Source: Streptomyces sp. NBS 14/10 (GTDB lineage: Bacteria > Actinomycetota > Actinomycetes > Streptomycetales > Streptomycetaceae). From it: a DNA stretch of 64,000 nucleotides. The stretch covers positions 511,321 through 575,320 of the forward strand of contig NZ_NCSM01000011.1 in assembly GCF_002224125.1 (NCBI RefSeq), given 5' to 3'. Positions 27,763 through 36,242 of this stretch are shown here, in pieces. Both the position numbers and the translations under genes were made by a program. Each line of letters starts with the position of its first letter. Position 1 is the first letter of the stretch. The notes beneath the pieces are model-generated. The model was given only the letters and a program-made list of their open reading frames with translations. It was not told the DNA's origin and searched no databases.

Positions 27763-28608
27763 TCAGCTCAGCGAACCGAGTACGTCGCGGGCGGCGGCGA
27801 CGACGGCGTCCTCGGCCTGCTGCTGGTTCCTGCCGGAGTCCTTGGTGTCGTAGGTGAGGCTCACCGTGAACTCGGCATTGCCCTCACGGACGATCACCTG
27901 AGCCTCCGCCAGGTCGAAGGGGTCCTTGTCCACACCATGCACGACGTACGCGTCCTCGCCGAGCCCGCCCAGCGACCGGGAGTCGGTGATCGTGCGCACC
28001 TTCTTCAATGCCTCGAGGGCGCTCTTCTTGTGCACGTCGAACATGCCACTCGCCGACGGGCTGACCGTGAGGTTCACGTCCAGGCTCAGCGACCCGCCGC
28101 CCGAGCCGAACGGCATGTCCCAGCTCGGCATCCTGGTGATCATCGCTGCCATGGTGGCGTTGTCGAACTGCGACGGCTTGCACTCGGTTCCCGGTGCGAT
28201 GCGCGCGATGGTGGACGCCTTGATCAGCCGGCACCCTTCGGGCACCTTGGTGAACGACTTTCCCGCCGCCGCCGTCGGCACCTGCGGCTCGGCGGCGCCG
28301 CCCGGGGCGCCGGACTGCTTCCCCTCCGCGGCGCTTTCGCCGTCACCCCCTGACATGGCGATGACCACACCGACGATCGCGGCCACGGCGAGGGCCACAC
28401 CGCCACCGATCAGCCAGGGCCGCGTACGGGCGCCGCGCGGCCGCCCCGATCCCGGGCCACCGCTGAGCGGCGACGTCGCCGGGACCGGCTGCGACCAGGC
28501 CGAAGGCGTGCCCGGAGACTGGGGCGGGACCGGCGGCTGGGGCGGGACCGGCAACGGGGGCGTGCCTGGCGACCCCTGCTGGGGGTCCGGCTGCGGGGTA
28601 TTGCTCAC
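27763..28608 (-). CDS. single-pass membrane protein, Pro-rich N-terminus, DUF3558-like exterior
   Basis: The protein is 281 aa from the GTG at 28608; the much longer frame from 31779 is antisense to the SARP gene and is discarded. Residues 1-60 are a Pro/Gln/Gly-rich cytoplasmic tail (PPLPVPPQPPVPPQ). RTRPWLIGGGVALAVAAIVGVVIAMSGG is the one membrane segment (about 60-85). The outer domain has two Cys (VPEGCRLI and GTECKPS), like DUF3558-type lipoproteins. The Pro-rich tail and its place as first gene of the two-kinase operon suggest a kinase substrate or sensor partner (inference). Confidence 0.65.
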   Translation of the reverse strand: MSNTPQPDPQQGSPGTPPLPVPPQPPVPPQSPGTPSAWSQPVPATSPLSGGPGSGRPRGARTRPWLIGGGVALAVAAIVGVVIAMSGGDGESAAEGKQSGAPGGAAEPQVPTAAAGKSFTKVPEGCRLIKASTIARIAPGTECKPSQFDNATMAAMITRMPSWDMPFGSGGGSLSLDVNLTVSPSASGMFDVHKKSALEALKKVRTITDSRSLGGLGEDAYVVHGVDKDPFDLAEAQVIVREGNAEFTVSLTYDTKDSGRNQQQAEDAVVAAARDVLGSLS

Positions 28609-28700
28609 GGGGTGGCTCGCTTTCCGTTCTCGCCATCGGGACCGGCGGAACCCGTCCCGTCGACCGGGCCGGAGCGAAGGCGCACCGGGGCCCGACACAA

Positions 28701-28721
28701 CTTGCGAAACCCTTTCGCGAG
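28701..28721. promoter_or_regulatory. inverted repeat in the divergent promoter of the kinase operon and SARP gene
   Basis: CTTGCGAAA-ccc-TTTCGCGAG has 9-bp arms with one G/T wobble and a 3-bp spacer. It lies midway in the 186-bp space between divergent starts at 28608 and 28795, where an operator is expected. The binding protein is unknown. Confidence 0.4.
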
Positions 28722-28754
28722 GCGATGCAATGCCGATGAAATCTCGCTGAAGCA

Positions 28755-28786
28755 GGGGACTTGGGGGGCTGGGGACTTGAGGGGCT
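28755..28786 (+). repeat. tandem 16-bp direct repeat upstream of the SARP start
   Basis: There are two adjacent copies of GGGGACTTGNGGGGCT (28755-28770 and 28771-28786), 15 of 16 identical, ending 8 bp before the chosen ATG. SARPs bind direct repeats, so this may be an autoregulatory site. It could also be coding if translation starts further upstream. Confidence 0.45.
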
Positions 28787-28794
28787 GCGGGGCC

Positions 28795-31782
28795 ATGGGG
28801 GACTTCGAGGTCGGCACGGTTCCGGCGGAGTCGGGAGCGGATCCGGGAGCGGATCCGGCAGAAGCGACGGGACGGCTGCGGATCGACCTGCTCGGCCCGG
28901 TCAGAGCCCGCCGGGGCGGGGCACCGCTCGACATCGGCCCCGTACGACGGCAGGCGGTGCTGGCCGCGCTGATGCTCCGTACGGAGACAGTGGTCACCCA
29001 CCAGCAACTGCTCGACGACGTATGGGGAACCGAGCCCCCGGGGACGGGCCGCCGGGTCCTGCCGAGCTACGTCTACCCGCTGCGCAAGGCACTTGACGTG
29101 CCCGGAGCCCGGCCTGCCGAGTCGTTGATCCGCGGCGAGCACGGCGGCTACCGCTTCGTGCCGGGCGGCGCGCGGACGGACATCGCTCAGCTGGCCGAAC
29201 AGACCGTCGGCGCCCGGCGCGCGAAGGCCGCGGGCGAACTGACCACCGCCCTCGACCACTGCACCCGGGCCCTGCGGCTGTTCCGCGGCGAGCCGCTGCC
29301 GGGCCTGCCGGGACCGTTCGCGGACACGGAGCGGCAGCGTCTCGCCCGGCAGCGGCGCACACTCCACGAACAGCGGGCGGAGTGCCTGGTGCTCCTCGGC
29401 CGCTATACGGATGCCCTGGACGACCTCATGTCCGCGCCCACGGCGGAGCCGTACGACGAGCCGCTCGCCGCCCTGCGGATGCGCGCGCTGTACGGCAGCG
29501 GCCGGCAGGCCGAGGCGCTCACCGCCTACCAGGAGACACGGGACCGGCTCCGCGCCGAACTGGGGGTGGAGCCCGGTGAGGAACTGCGCCGGGTACACCA
29601 GGGCGTCCTGCGCCGGGACGACCTGCTGCTGCTCGGCCGGGCGGCGCGGCAGCGCGCGGCAGCGTCCGCGCCCGCGCAACCGCCGGCGCGGCGCAACGAA
29701 CTCCCCGGCGACACCGCCTGCCTCGTCGGCCGGGAGGCGGAACTCGCCCTGCTCACCGCGCCCGTGCCCGACGGGGCCGTGTCGGTGGCGGCCGTGGACG
29801 GCACGGCGGGCGTCGGCAAGACCGCGCTGGTGGTCCGCGCCGCCTGGACGCTCCACGACCAGTACCCGGACGGCTGCCTGTTCGTGGATCTGCACGCGCA
29901 CAGCGCCGCACACGAGAGCCTCCGCCCGCAGCGAGCACTGCACCGGCTGCTGCGTGCCGTCAAGGGTGCCGACGGCGATCTGCCGGACGACCTGGACGAG
30001 TTGGTCACGGCGTGGCGCGCGGCCACCAGCTCCCTGCGACTGCTGCTGGTCGTGGACGACGCCCGCAGCGCGGAGCAGGTGCGCCCCCTGCTGCCCGCCG
30101 GTCCGGGCAGCAGGGTGCTGGTGGCCGGCCGGCAGCGCCTGTCCGGTCTCGACGCCGACCTGCGGCTCACCGCGGAGCCCCTCGGCACGGGCGAGGCGGT
30201 CACGCTGCTCACGCGTCTCCTGGGTGAGGCGCGCGCCGAGCGGGAACCAGAGGCCGCGCATGAACTCGCCCGGCGCTGCGGCGGTCTGCCCCTGGCGCTG
30301 CGGATCACGGGCGCCCGGCTGCAGAACCGCCCGTCCTGGACGCTGGCCCACCTGGTGGACCGGATGTCGGACGACGCGCGCCGGCTCGGCGAGCTGCGGG
30401 CCGATGACCGCAGCGTAGAGGCCGCCTTCCGGATGTCGTACGACCAGCTCGCGCCCGAACTGCGGCGCGCCTTCCGCGCGTTGGGCCTGTCGCCGACCGC
30501 CGGATTCGACCCGCTCACCCCTGCCGTCATGCTGGGCCGTTCCCGCGATGACGCCGAGGATCTCCTGGAACGCCTGGTCGACGCGAGTCTGCTGCAGCAG
30601 CCGCGGCCCGGCCGCTACCGGCTGCACGACCTCGTACGGGATCACACCCGCCGCCTCGCCGCCGCGGCGCCCGAAGAGGCCGCCGCGGACCGTACCGCCG
30701 TGCTGCACCTCTACACAGCCGCCGGCCGGATCGCCAGCGACTGGGGTCCCGAGGGCTTTCCGACCGGCCCGGACGTCTCCGGCTCCCCCTTCCCTGGCTG
30801 GCTCGACGCCGCCGCATGGCTGGACGCCGCGGGCGGTGAACTGGTCGACGTGGTGGCCTGCGCCGCCGCCGTCGAGGAGCATGACCTGGCCTGCTGGATC
30901 GCCGAGAGCATGGTCGACCATCTGGTCCGCCAGGGCCGCTTCCACGAGTGCCGGGCGGCCCTGCAGATCGCGCTGCGCTGCGCGGACGTAGCCGCCGACC
31001 AGAGGATGCCCTCCTCGCTGCGGAACTGCATGGCCATCGCCGACATCTACCAGGGACGCTTCCCAGCGGGGCACGCCTGGAGTGCCGACGCGCTGCGCCT
31101 CGCCCGCCGCCAGGGCGACCTGCGCGAGCAGGCCCGGGCGATGGCCGGGCTGGGCGCCACGGAGCGGGCGATGGGCCGCACCGCGGAGGCGGTCGCCCAC
31201 CTCAGCGAGGTGGTGGAGCTCGCGGCCCGACTCGGCGACGACTGGCTGGCCGGCATGTCGAACTGCAACCTCGGCGCCATCTTCGACCAACAGGGGCGGC
31301 ACGAGGAGGCGCTCGCGTACTACGCCACCTCCCTTGCCTTCGCCGAGAAGATCGGCCGGCCCAGGATGATCAGCAAAACCCTGGGCTTCGCCGCCGAGGC
31401 CCACCTGGCGCTCGGGCGGCACGTGGAGGCCAGGAGCCTGCTGAGACGGGCGGCCGACCTGGCCCGGGAGGTCGCGGATCTGCAACTGCTCGCGGTGAGC
31501 CTGTCCCTGCTCGGCGCCGCGGAACACGGTCAGGGAGACCTGCGCCTGGCCGTCGCGCTGCACCAGGAGGCCCTGTCCACGCTCACCGAGCACACGAGCA
31601 CACCACTGGAGGCGGAGGTCCGCCGCCGACTCGGGAACACTTATGCGGCGGCAGGCCGCAGTGCCGAGGCACGGCAGCAGTTCCACATCGCCCACGCCCT
31701 GACCGGAGCGGGGCCGGGAGTCCCGAAGTCGGTCAGAAGCCAGCCGACTCGGGACGCACCAAGCCACTCTGATAGGCAATGA
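28795..31782 (+). CDS. SARP-type regulator with BTAD, NB-ARC and TPR domains (AfsR/DnrI family)
   Basis: The protein is 995 aa from the ATG at 28795. A frame open from 28612 would add 61 low-complexity residues; I prefer the later start because family homology begins near RLRIDLLGPVRAR. Order: OmpR-like winged helix (~30-115), bacterial transcriptional activator domain (~120-265), NB-ARC ATPase with Walker A AVDGTAGVGKTAL (near 326-338), then C-terminal TPRs (from ~720, such as LSEVVELAARLGDDWLAG). Such large SARPs switch secondary metabolism or development and may be phosphorylated by nearby Ser/Thr kinases, as AfsR is by AfsK. Two receptor-like kinases lie divergently beside it. Confidence 0.85.
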   Translation: MGDFEVGTVPAESGADPGADPAEATGRLRIDLLGPVRARRGGAPLDIGPVRRQAVLAALMLRTETVVTHQQLLDDVWGTEPPGTGRRVLPSYVYPLRKALDVPGARPAESLIRGEHGGYRFVPGGARTDIAQLAEQTVGARRAKAAGELTTALDHCTRALRLFRGEPLPGLPGPFADTERQRLARQRRTLHEQRAECLVLLGRYTDALDDLMSAPTAEPYDEPLAALRMRALYGSGRQAEALTAYQETRDRLRAELGVEPGEELRRVHQGVLRRDDLLLLGRAARQRAAASAPAQPPARRNELPGDTACLVGREAELALLTAPVPDGAVSVAAVDGTAGVGKTALVVRAAWTLHDQYPDGCLFVDLHAHSAAHESLRPQRALHRLLRAVKGADGDLPDDLDELVTAWRAATSSLRLLLVVDDARSAEQVRPLLPAGPGSRVLVAGRQRLSGLDADLRLTAEPLGTGEAVTLLTRLLGEARAEREPEAAHELARRCGGLPLALRITGARLQNRPSWTLAHLVDRMSDDARRLGELRADDRSVEAAFRMSYDQLAPELRRAFRALGLSPTAGFDPLTPAVMLGRSRDDAEDLLERLVDASLLQQPRPGRYRLHDLVRDHTRRLAAAAPEEAAADRTAVLHLYTAAGRIASDWGPEGFPTGPDVSGSPFPGWLDAAAWLDAAGGELVDVVACAAAVEEHDLACWIAESMVDHLVRQGRFHECRAALQIALRCADVAADQRMPSSLRNCMAIADIYQGRFPAGHAWSADALRLARRQGDLREQARAMAGLGATERAMGRTAEAVAHLSEVVELAARLGDDWLAGMSNCNLGAIFDQQGRHEEALAYYATSLAFAEKIGRPRMISKTLGFAAEAHLALGRHVEARSLLRRAADLAREVADLQLLAVSLSLLGAAEHGQGDLRLAVALHQEALSTLTEHTSTPLEAEVRRRLGNTYAAAGRSAEARQQFHIAHALTGAGPGVPKSVRSQPTRDAPSHSDRQ

Positions 31783-32413
31783 CGACGAGTTGGGCGCGGT
31801 CCCGGGCGCCGAGCTTGGTCAGCGCACGCTGCACGTGGGTGCGCACCGTCAGGACGCTCAGCACGAGTTCTTCGGCGATCTCGTCATTGGACTTGCCCTG
31901 AGCTGCCAGCACGGTGACTTCCTGCTCGCGGGGGGTGAGGTCACCGAGGCGTTCCACCGGGGCGAGGGGTGTCCCTGAAGCGGGAGCGGTGAGGAAGCGG
32001 GTGATCAGGGCCTGGGTGGCGCCCGGCGACAGAAGGGCCTCACCCGCGGCCACGGTACGGATCCCCGACAGCAGCGCGTCCGTGGTGACGTACTTGCCCA
32101 GGAAGCCACTGGCCCCCACGCGCAGCGCCTGGGCGACGTACTCCTCGGTCTCGAACATGGTCAGGACCAGCACCCGGGTGCCCGCCAGGTCGGGATCCTC
32201 ACAGATGGCGGCGGTGGCGGCCAGGCCGTCCGTGCCGGGCATGCGGATGTCCATGAGCACGATGTCGGGCTGCTGGGCGCGGGTGAGCTCCACCGCCTCC
32301 TGCCCGTCGGCCGCCTCGCCGACCACCTCCATGTCCTCGCAGGAGTCGATCAGCAGCCGGAACGTGCCCCTCAGCAGGGCCTGGTCGTCGGCGAGCAGGA
32401 CACGGATGGTCAA
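31733..32413 (-). CDS. NarL/LuxR-family response regulator
   Basis: The protein is 226 aa. The receiver domain has acidic residues D9/D10 and phospho-acceptor D55 (IVLMDIRMPG). The LuxR-type helix-turn-helix covers about 155-210 (LTPREQEVTVLAAQGKSNDEIA). It is translated with the histidine kinase whose stop overlaps its ATG. The last 50 bp overlap the 3' end of the SARP gene on the other strand, so the two transcripts are antisense at their ends. Confidence 0.9.
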   Translation of the reverse strand: MTIRVLLADDQALLRGTFRLLIDSCEDMEVVGEAADGQEAVELTRAQQPDIVLMDIRMPGTDGLAATAAICEDPDLAGTRVLVLTMFETEEYVAQALRVGASGFLGKYVTTDALLSGIRTVAAGEALLSPGATQALITRFLTAPASGTPLAPVERLGDLTPREQEVTVLAAQGKSNDEIAEELVLSVLTVRTHVQRALTKLGARDRAQLVVIAYQSGLVRPESAGF

Positions 32414-33660
32414 CGGTTTTCCTCTTGTCGTTCGGCCAGGGCTTCCGCCTGGGTCTGGGTCTGGATCTGGATCTGGGGCTCGGGCTCGGGCTGGAGGGGC
32501 AGGGCGGTGGCGACTTCGAAGCCGCCCTCGGGACGGGGCCCGGCGCGCAGGTCGCCGCCGACGGAGTGGGCGCGTTCACGCATGCCCATCAGGCCGTAGC
32601 CGCCGCCGGGAAGCGACGGCGTGACGGCAGTGCCCTCGTTGGTCACGGTGATGAGCAGGCGTGAGTCCGAATAGACGAGCCGGACACGGGCCGCATGGTC
32701 GGACGCGTGTTTCGTGGCGTTGGTCAGGGCCTCCTGGATGATCCGGTACGCCGTCAGGTCCACCCCCGGAGACAGGGGCCGAGCCCTTCCCTCGGTGGTG
32801 ACCGTGACCGTCAGACCGGCCGACTCGCAGCGGGCCACCAGCTCCGGCAGACGACTCAGACCCGGGGTCGGCTCCAGAGGGTCGGCCTCCGGGGCGCCGG
32901 TCTCGCGTAGCACACTCACCGTGGCGCTCAGTTCCAGCAGCGCGGATGAGGTGGTGCCGACCAGGTCGGTGAGGATCTTCCGGGCCTGTTCCGGTTGAGT
33001 GGTGGCAAGGTGGGCGGCGGTGCCGGCCTGGGCGTTGGCGACGGCCATGTGGTGGGCGATGGCGTCGTGCAGCTCGCGGGCGATGCGCATACGTTCCTCA
33101 GCGACGCGCAGCCGGGCCTCCTCCTCACGGGTACGTTCGGCGTGCGCGGCGCGGGCCTGCACGGACTCCAGGTAGGCGCGCCTGAAGCGGCTCATGCCGC
33201 CCAGGGACAGGGCCAGCAGCAGCCACACCACCGTGCCCACGGACCGGAGCATGATGTTGTCCCCGAGCGGGGCGGCGGACAGCGAGGTGGCCACCAGCAC
33301 GGCCATGGTCGGGTAGCCGTAGATCGCGGTGGTTCGGGAGTCGGTGAGGGCGGCGAGCCAGTAGAGGGCGGCGATGACGGGAGCCAGCAGCAGCGGGCTG
33401 GGCAGGTAGTCCAGGCCGGTCATGACGGCGGCGGCCGCCACGGTGACGGCAAGTGCGGCACGCGGGTGGCTGCGGGATTTCAGGACGGCGGCGCCGCAGA
33501 CGAAGGCGAGGATCCGGGCGGGCCACACATTCTCCGGGGGCGAGAATTCGGAGGTGCTGATCTGGGCTCCGAAGATCGTGAGGGCGCACAGCGCCATTGC
33601 CATCACCACGTCCGCGGCCCGGGAGTGGCGCTCCGCGTACCGTTCGAGGTTGCTCGTCAT
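32410..33660 (-). CDS. NarL-type sensor histidine kinase
   Basis: The protein is 416 aa. Five or six hydrophobic segments (residues ~18-155) form the sensor, with short loops and no large external domain. The HisKA_3 region contains RIARELHDAIAHHM, with phospho-acceptor His198. The HATPase_c N box is RIIQEALTNATKHA and the G box is GGGYGLMGMRER. The C-terminal tail (PEPEPQIQIQTQTQ) is encoded by seven hexamer repeats at 32451-32492. It pairs with the response regulator by a 4-bp gene overlap. The stimulus is unknown; small-loop sensors of this group often monitor membrane stress. Confidence 0.88.
   Translation of the reverse strand: MTSNLERYAERHSRAADVVMAMALCALTIFGAQISTSEFSPPENVWPARILAFVCGAAVLKSRSHPRAALAVTVAAAAVMTGLDYLPSPLLLAPVIAALYWLAALTDSRTTAIYGYPTMAVLVATSLSAAPLGDNIMLRSVGTVVWLLLALSLGGMSRFRRAYLESVQARAAHAERTREEEARLRVAEERMRIARELHDAIAHHMAVANAQAGTAAHLATTQPEQARKILTDLVGTTSSALLELSATVSVLRETGAPEADPLEPTPGLSRLPELVARCESAGLTVTVTTEGRARPLSPGVDLTAYRIIQEALTNATKHASDHAARVRLVYSDSRLLITVTNEGTAVTPSLPGGGYGLMGMRERAHSVGGDLRAGPRPEGGFEVATALPLQPEPEPQIQIQTQTQAEALAERQEENR
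32451..32492 (-). repeat. hexanucleotide repeat in the histidine kinase 3' end
   Basis: There are seven diverging 6-bp units of the type GGGTCT/GGATCT/CGGGCT on the plus strand. They encode the PEPEPQIQIQTQTQ tail. Copy number is likely to vary between strains. Confidence 0.6.
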
Positions 33661-33781
33661 CGTGTTTCTCCGGGTGGGAGTGCTGGGTCCATGGTCGCCG
33701 ATGGTCGCCGTTGGCCGGGAGGGCGGCCGTGTGGGCCGCCCGAGGCCTTGTCCCGGGCGGCCCAGGGGCGGGCGGAGTCGG

Positions 33782-36046
33782 TCAGACGCGCGCTTCGACC
33801 GGCTGGTCAGGGGCCGGGGCCGGGCCCGCGTCCGGGGCCTGGTTCCCGTCCGGCCGGCGGCTGAGTGCTTCCCCTTCCACGTCCACCCGCGGCAGGATCC
33901 TGGCCAGCCACTTCGGCAGCCACCAGGCCTTGTCGCCGAGCAGGGCGAGGACGGCGGGCACGATCGCCATACGGACGACGAAGGCGTCGAAGAGTACGGC
34001 GATGGCCAGGCCGAACCCGATCATCTTGATCATGGAGCCGTCCTCGGCGATGAATCCGGAGAAAACCGCGATCATGATGAGCGCGGCGGCCACCACCACG
34101 CGGGCGCTGTGCCGGAACCCGGACACCACGGCCTGCTTGGCCGACTCACCGTGGGTGTACGCCTCCCGCATCCGGGAGACCAGGAAGACCTCGTAGTCCA
34201 TGGCCAGTCCGAAGACGATGCCCACGAGGAAGATCGGCATCAGGCTCATGATCGGGCCGGTCTGCTCCACGCCGAAGAGGCTTGCGAGGTGGCCCTGCTG
34301 GAAGACCAGTACCACCACGCCGAGGGCCGCGAGCACCGAGAGCAGGAAGCCGAGCGCCGCCTTGAGGGGTACGAAGACGGACCGGAAGACCACCATCAGC
34401 AGCACGACGGCCAGGCCGACGATCGTGATCAGGTACGGGACCAGTGCCGACTGGACCTTGGCCGCGACGTCGATGTTCAGTGCGGTGGTGCCGGTGACCT
34501 CGAAGGTCGCGGACGTGTCCGACTCCAGGGCGGGACGTTCGGCGCGGATGGTCTTGACCAGGGTCTTGGTCTTCGCGTCGGTGGGGGCGGTGGTCGGGGT
34601 GGCCTGGAACACCGCCGTGTCACCGGCCTTGTTGAAGCCGGCCTGCGAGACCGAGACGATTCCCTTCGTGTCGCCGATCTTCTCGCTGATCGTCCTCACG
34701 GCGGCCTTGGGGTCGGACACTCCCTTGGCGTCCACGACGATGGTCAGCGGGCCGTTGAAGCCGGGGCCGAAGCCCTTGGCGAGGTCGTCGTAGGCGCGGC
34801 GCTCGGTGGTGGCGGTGGACTTGGCCTCGTCACCCGGCATACCCAGTTGCAGGGACGCCATCGGTACGGCGAGGGCGCCGAGCCCGAGAGCACCGAGGAT
34901 CAGTACCGGGAGAGGCCGGCGCAGGACGAAGCGGGCCCAGCGGGTGCCGAAGTTCTCCTTGCTGCCCTTCTCCGCCTTCTCCGCCTTCTCCGCCTTCTCC
35001 GCCGCGACGTCAGTCCTGGACCCCTTGCGCATCCGGCGCCCCAGCACCGCGTTCGGCCAGAACCCGAGGAACGCCGGGACGAACGTCAGCGCGACCAGTA
35101 CGGCGATCACGACCGCCGCCGCGGCGGCCAGGCCCATCTTCGTCAGCATCGGAATCCCGACCACCGACAGGCCGGCCAGCGCGATCACCACGGTGAGGCC
35201 GGCGAAGACGACCGCTGAGCCGGCAGTACCCACAGCCAGACCGGCCGCCTCCTGGGGCGTGTGGCCCTTGCCACGCTCCTCGCGGTAGCGGGAGACGACG
35301 AACAGCGCGTAGTCGATGCCGACCGCCAGGCCCAGCATCATTCCCAGGGTGCTGGTGTCCGAGGACAGACCGAGCGGGTGGGCCAGCATCATGATCCCGA
35401 ACAGGCTCACGGCGACACCGACGATCGCGGTCAGCAGCGGCAGCCCGGCCGCGGCCAGCGAGCCGAAGGTGATCAGCAGCACGACGGCCGCCACCGAGAT
35501 GCCGACGATCTCGGCGACCCCGCTGACGCCACCGCCGGCATCCATCGCGGAGCCGCCGGTCTCGACGGTCAGGCCCGCCTCACGCGCGTGGTCGGCGGCC
35601 TTGTTCACCGCCGTACGGCTGGCGTCGGTGACCTTGTCCTGCGCCATCTTGTAGGTGACGGTCGCGTACGCCGTCGAACCGTCCTTGCTGACGGCGTGCG
35701 ACTCGAAGGGATCCGCGACCCTGGCCACCTGCGAGCCGTTGCCCAGGGAGTCCACCGTCTCCTCGATGGCCTTCCTGTTGTCGGTCGCGGTCACCTTCTG
35801 CCCATCGGGGGCGACGAAGACGACCGTGGCGCCGGCGCCGTCGGCACTCGCTCCGGGGAAGCGCTGCCGCATGAGATCGTAGGCCTTCTGGGACTCGATC
35901 CCCGGCATCGAGGAGTCATCGCTGGAAGCCTCCGACGCCTGCACACCACCCAGACCCACGGCGGCCACGATGGCCAGCCACATCAGGGCGACGTAGCCTC
36001 GTCGCCGGAAGGCCGTACGGCCCAGTCGATAGAGAAAAGTTGCCAT
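33782..36046 (-). CDS. MMPL-family RND-type exporter
   Basis: The protein is 754 aa from the ATG at 36046 (MATFLYRLGRTAFRRRGYVAL); 12 further residues upstream are possible. It has about twelve membrane segments, in two sets of one plus five, each following a large extracytoplasmic domain. The loop between halves has a Lys/Glu repeat (EKAEKAEKAEKAEK). The Asp-containing segment GMMLGLAVGIDYALFVVSRYRE near 245 and its repeat VFGLAMDYEVFLVSRMREAY near 605 are the MMPL proton-relay helices. It probably exports a lipid or hydrophobic metabolite. It is divergent from the TIGR01777 gene. Confidence 0.88.
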   Translation of the reverse strand: MATFLYRLGRTAFRRRGYVALMWLAIVAAVGLGGVQASEASSDDSSMPGIESQKAYDLMRQRFPGASADGAGATVVFVAPDGQKVTATDNRKAIEETVDSLGNGSQVARVADPFESHAVSKDGSTAYATVTYKMAQDKVTDASRTAVNKAADHAREAGLTVETGGSAMDAGGGVSGVAEIVGISVAAVVLLITFGSLAAAGLPLLTAIVGVAVSLFGIMMLAHPLGLSSDTSTLGMMLGLAVGIDYALFVVSRYREERGKGHTPQEAAGLAVGTAGSAVVFAGLTVVIALAGLSVVGIPMLTKMGLAAAAAVVIAVLVALTFVPAFLGFWPNAVLGRRMRKGSRTDVAAEKAEKAEKAEKGSKENFGTRWARFVLRRPLPVLILGALGLGALAVPMASLQLGMPGDEAKSTATTERRAYDDLAKGFGPGFNGPLTIVVDAKGVSDPKAAVRTISEKIGDTKGIVSVSQAGFNKAGDTAVFQATPTTAPTDAKTKTLVKTIRAERPALESDTSATFEVTGTTALNIDVAAKVQSALVPYLITIVGLAVVLLMVVFRSVFVPLKAALGFLLSVLAALGVVVLVFQQGHLASLFGVEQTGPIMSLMPIFLVGIVFGLAMDYEVFLVSRMREAYTHGESAKQAVVSGFRHSARVVVAAALIMIAVFSGFIAEDGSMIKMIGFGLAIAVLFDAFVVRMAIVPAVLALLGDKAWWLPKWLARILPRVDVEGEALSRRPDGNQAPDAGPAPAPDQPVEARV
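34968..35003 (-). repeat. four perfect 9-bp tandem repeats in the MMPL gene
   Basis: TTCTCCGCC occurs four times in a row on the plus strand. Each unit encodes A-E-K on the minus strand, giving the charged cytoplasmic linker of the exporter. Frame is kept for any copy number, so length variation between strains would be tolerated. Confidence 0.75.
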
Positions 36047-36121
36047 GTCAGGCCACTCCAGATCCGTTCCTCGATTGCCCACCCAGCCTCGCCCGGGAGG
36101 ACGTGTCCCGTCGTCGTGCGG

Positions 36122-36176
36122 CTACTGGCACTGCGGGCTACTGAAGTCACTGGACCAGCTACTGAAATCGCAGTAG
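36122..36176. promoter_or_regulatory. CTACTG repeat cluster with inverted repeat, divergent MMPL/TIGR01777 promoter
   Basis: CTACTG occurs at 36122, 36138 and 36159. The last pairs with CAGTAG at 36171 to give CTACTG-AAATCG-CAGTAG (36159-36176). It lies between the divergent starts at 36046 and 36243. A lone CAGTAG half-site also lies at 44891 in the promoter region of the second MMPL gene. It is likely an operator for a regulator not encoded next door. Confidence 0.5.
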
Positions 36177-36242
36177 GAGCCGGTGAAGCCGTCTCCTACG
36201 TCGGTCCGACATCGCGGTGCGCCGCGGGAGGGGAGAAGCACC

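Noticed and set aside
28612..31779. Long minus-strand frame continuing the membrane protein across the SARP gene
   Set aside because: The portion above 28608 is antisense to the SARP. The recognisable membrane protein begins at the GTG at 28608.
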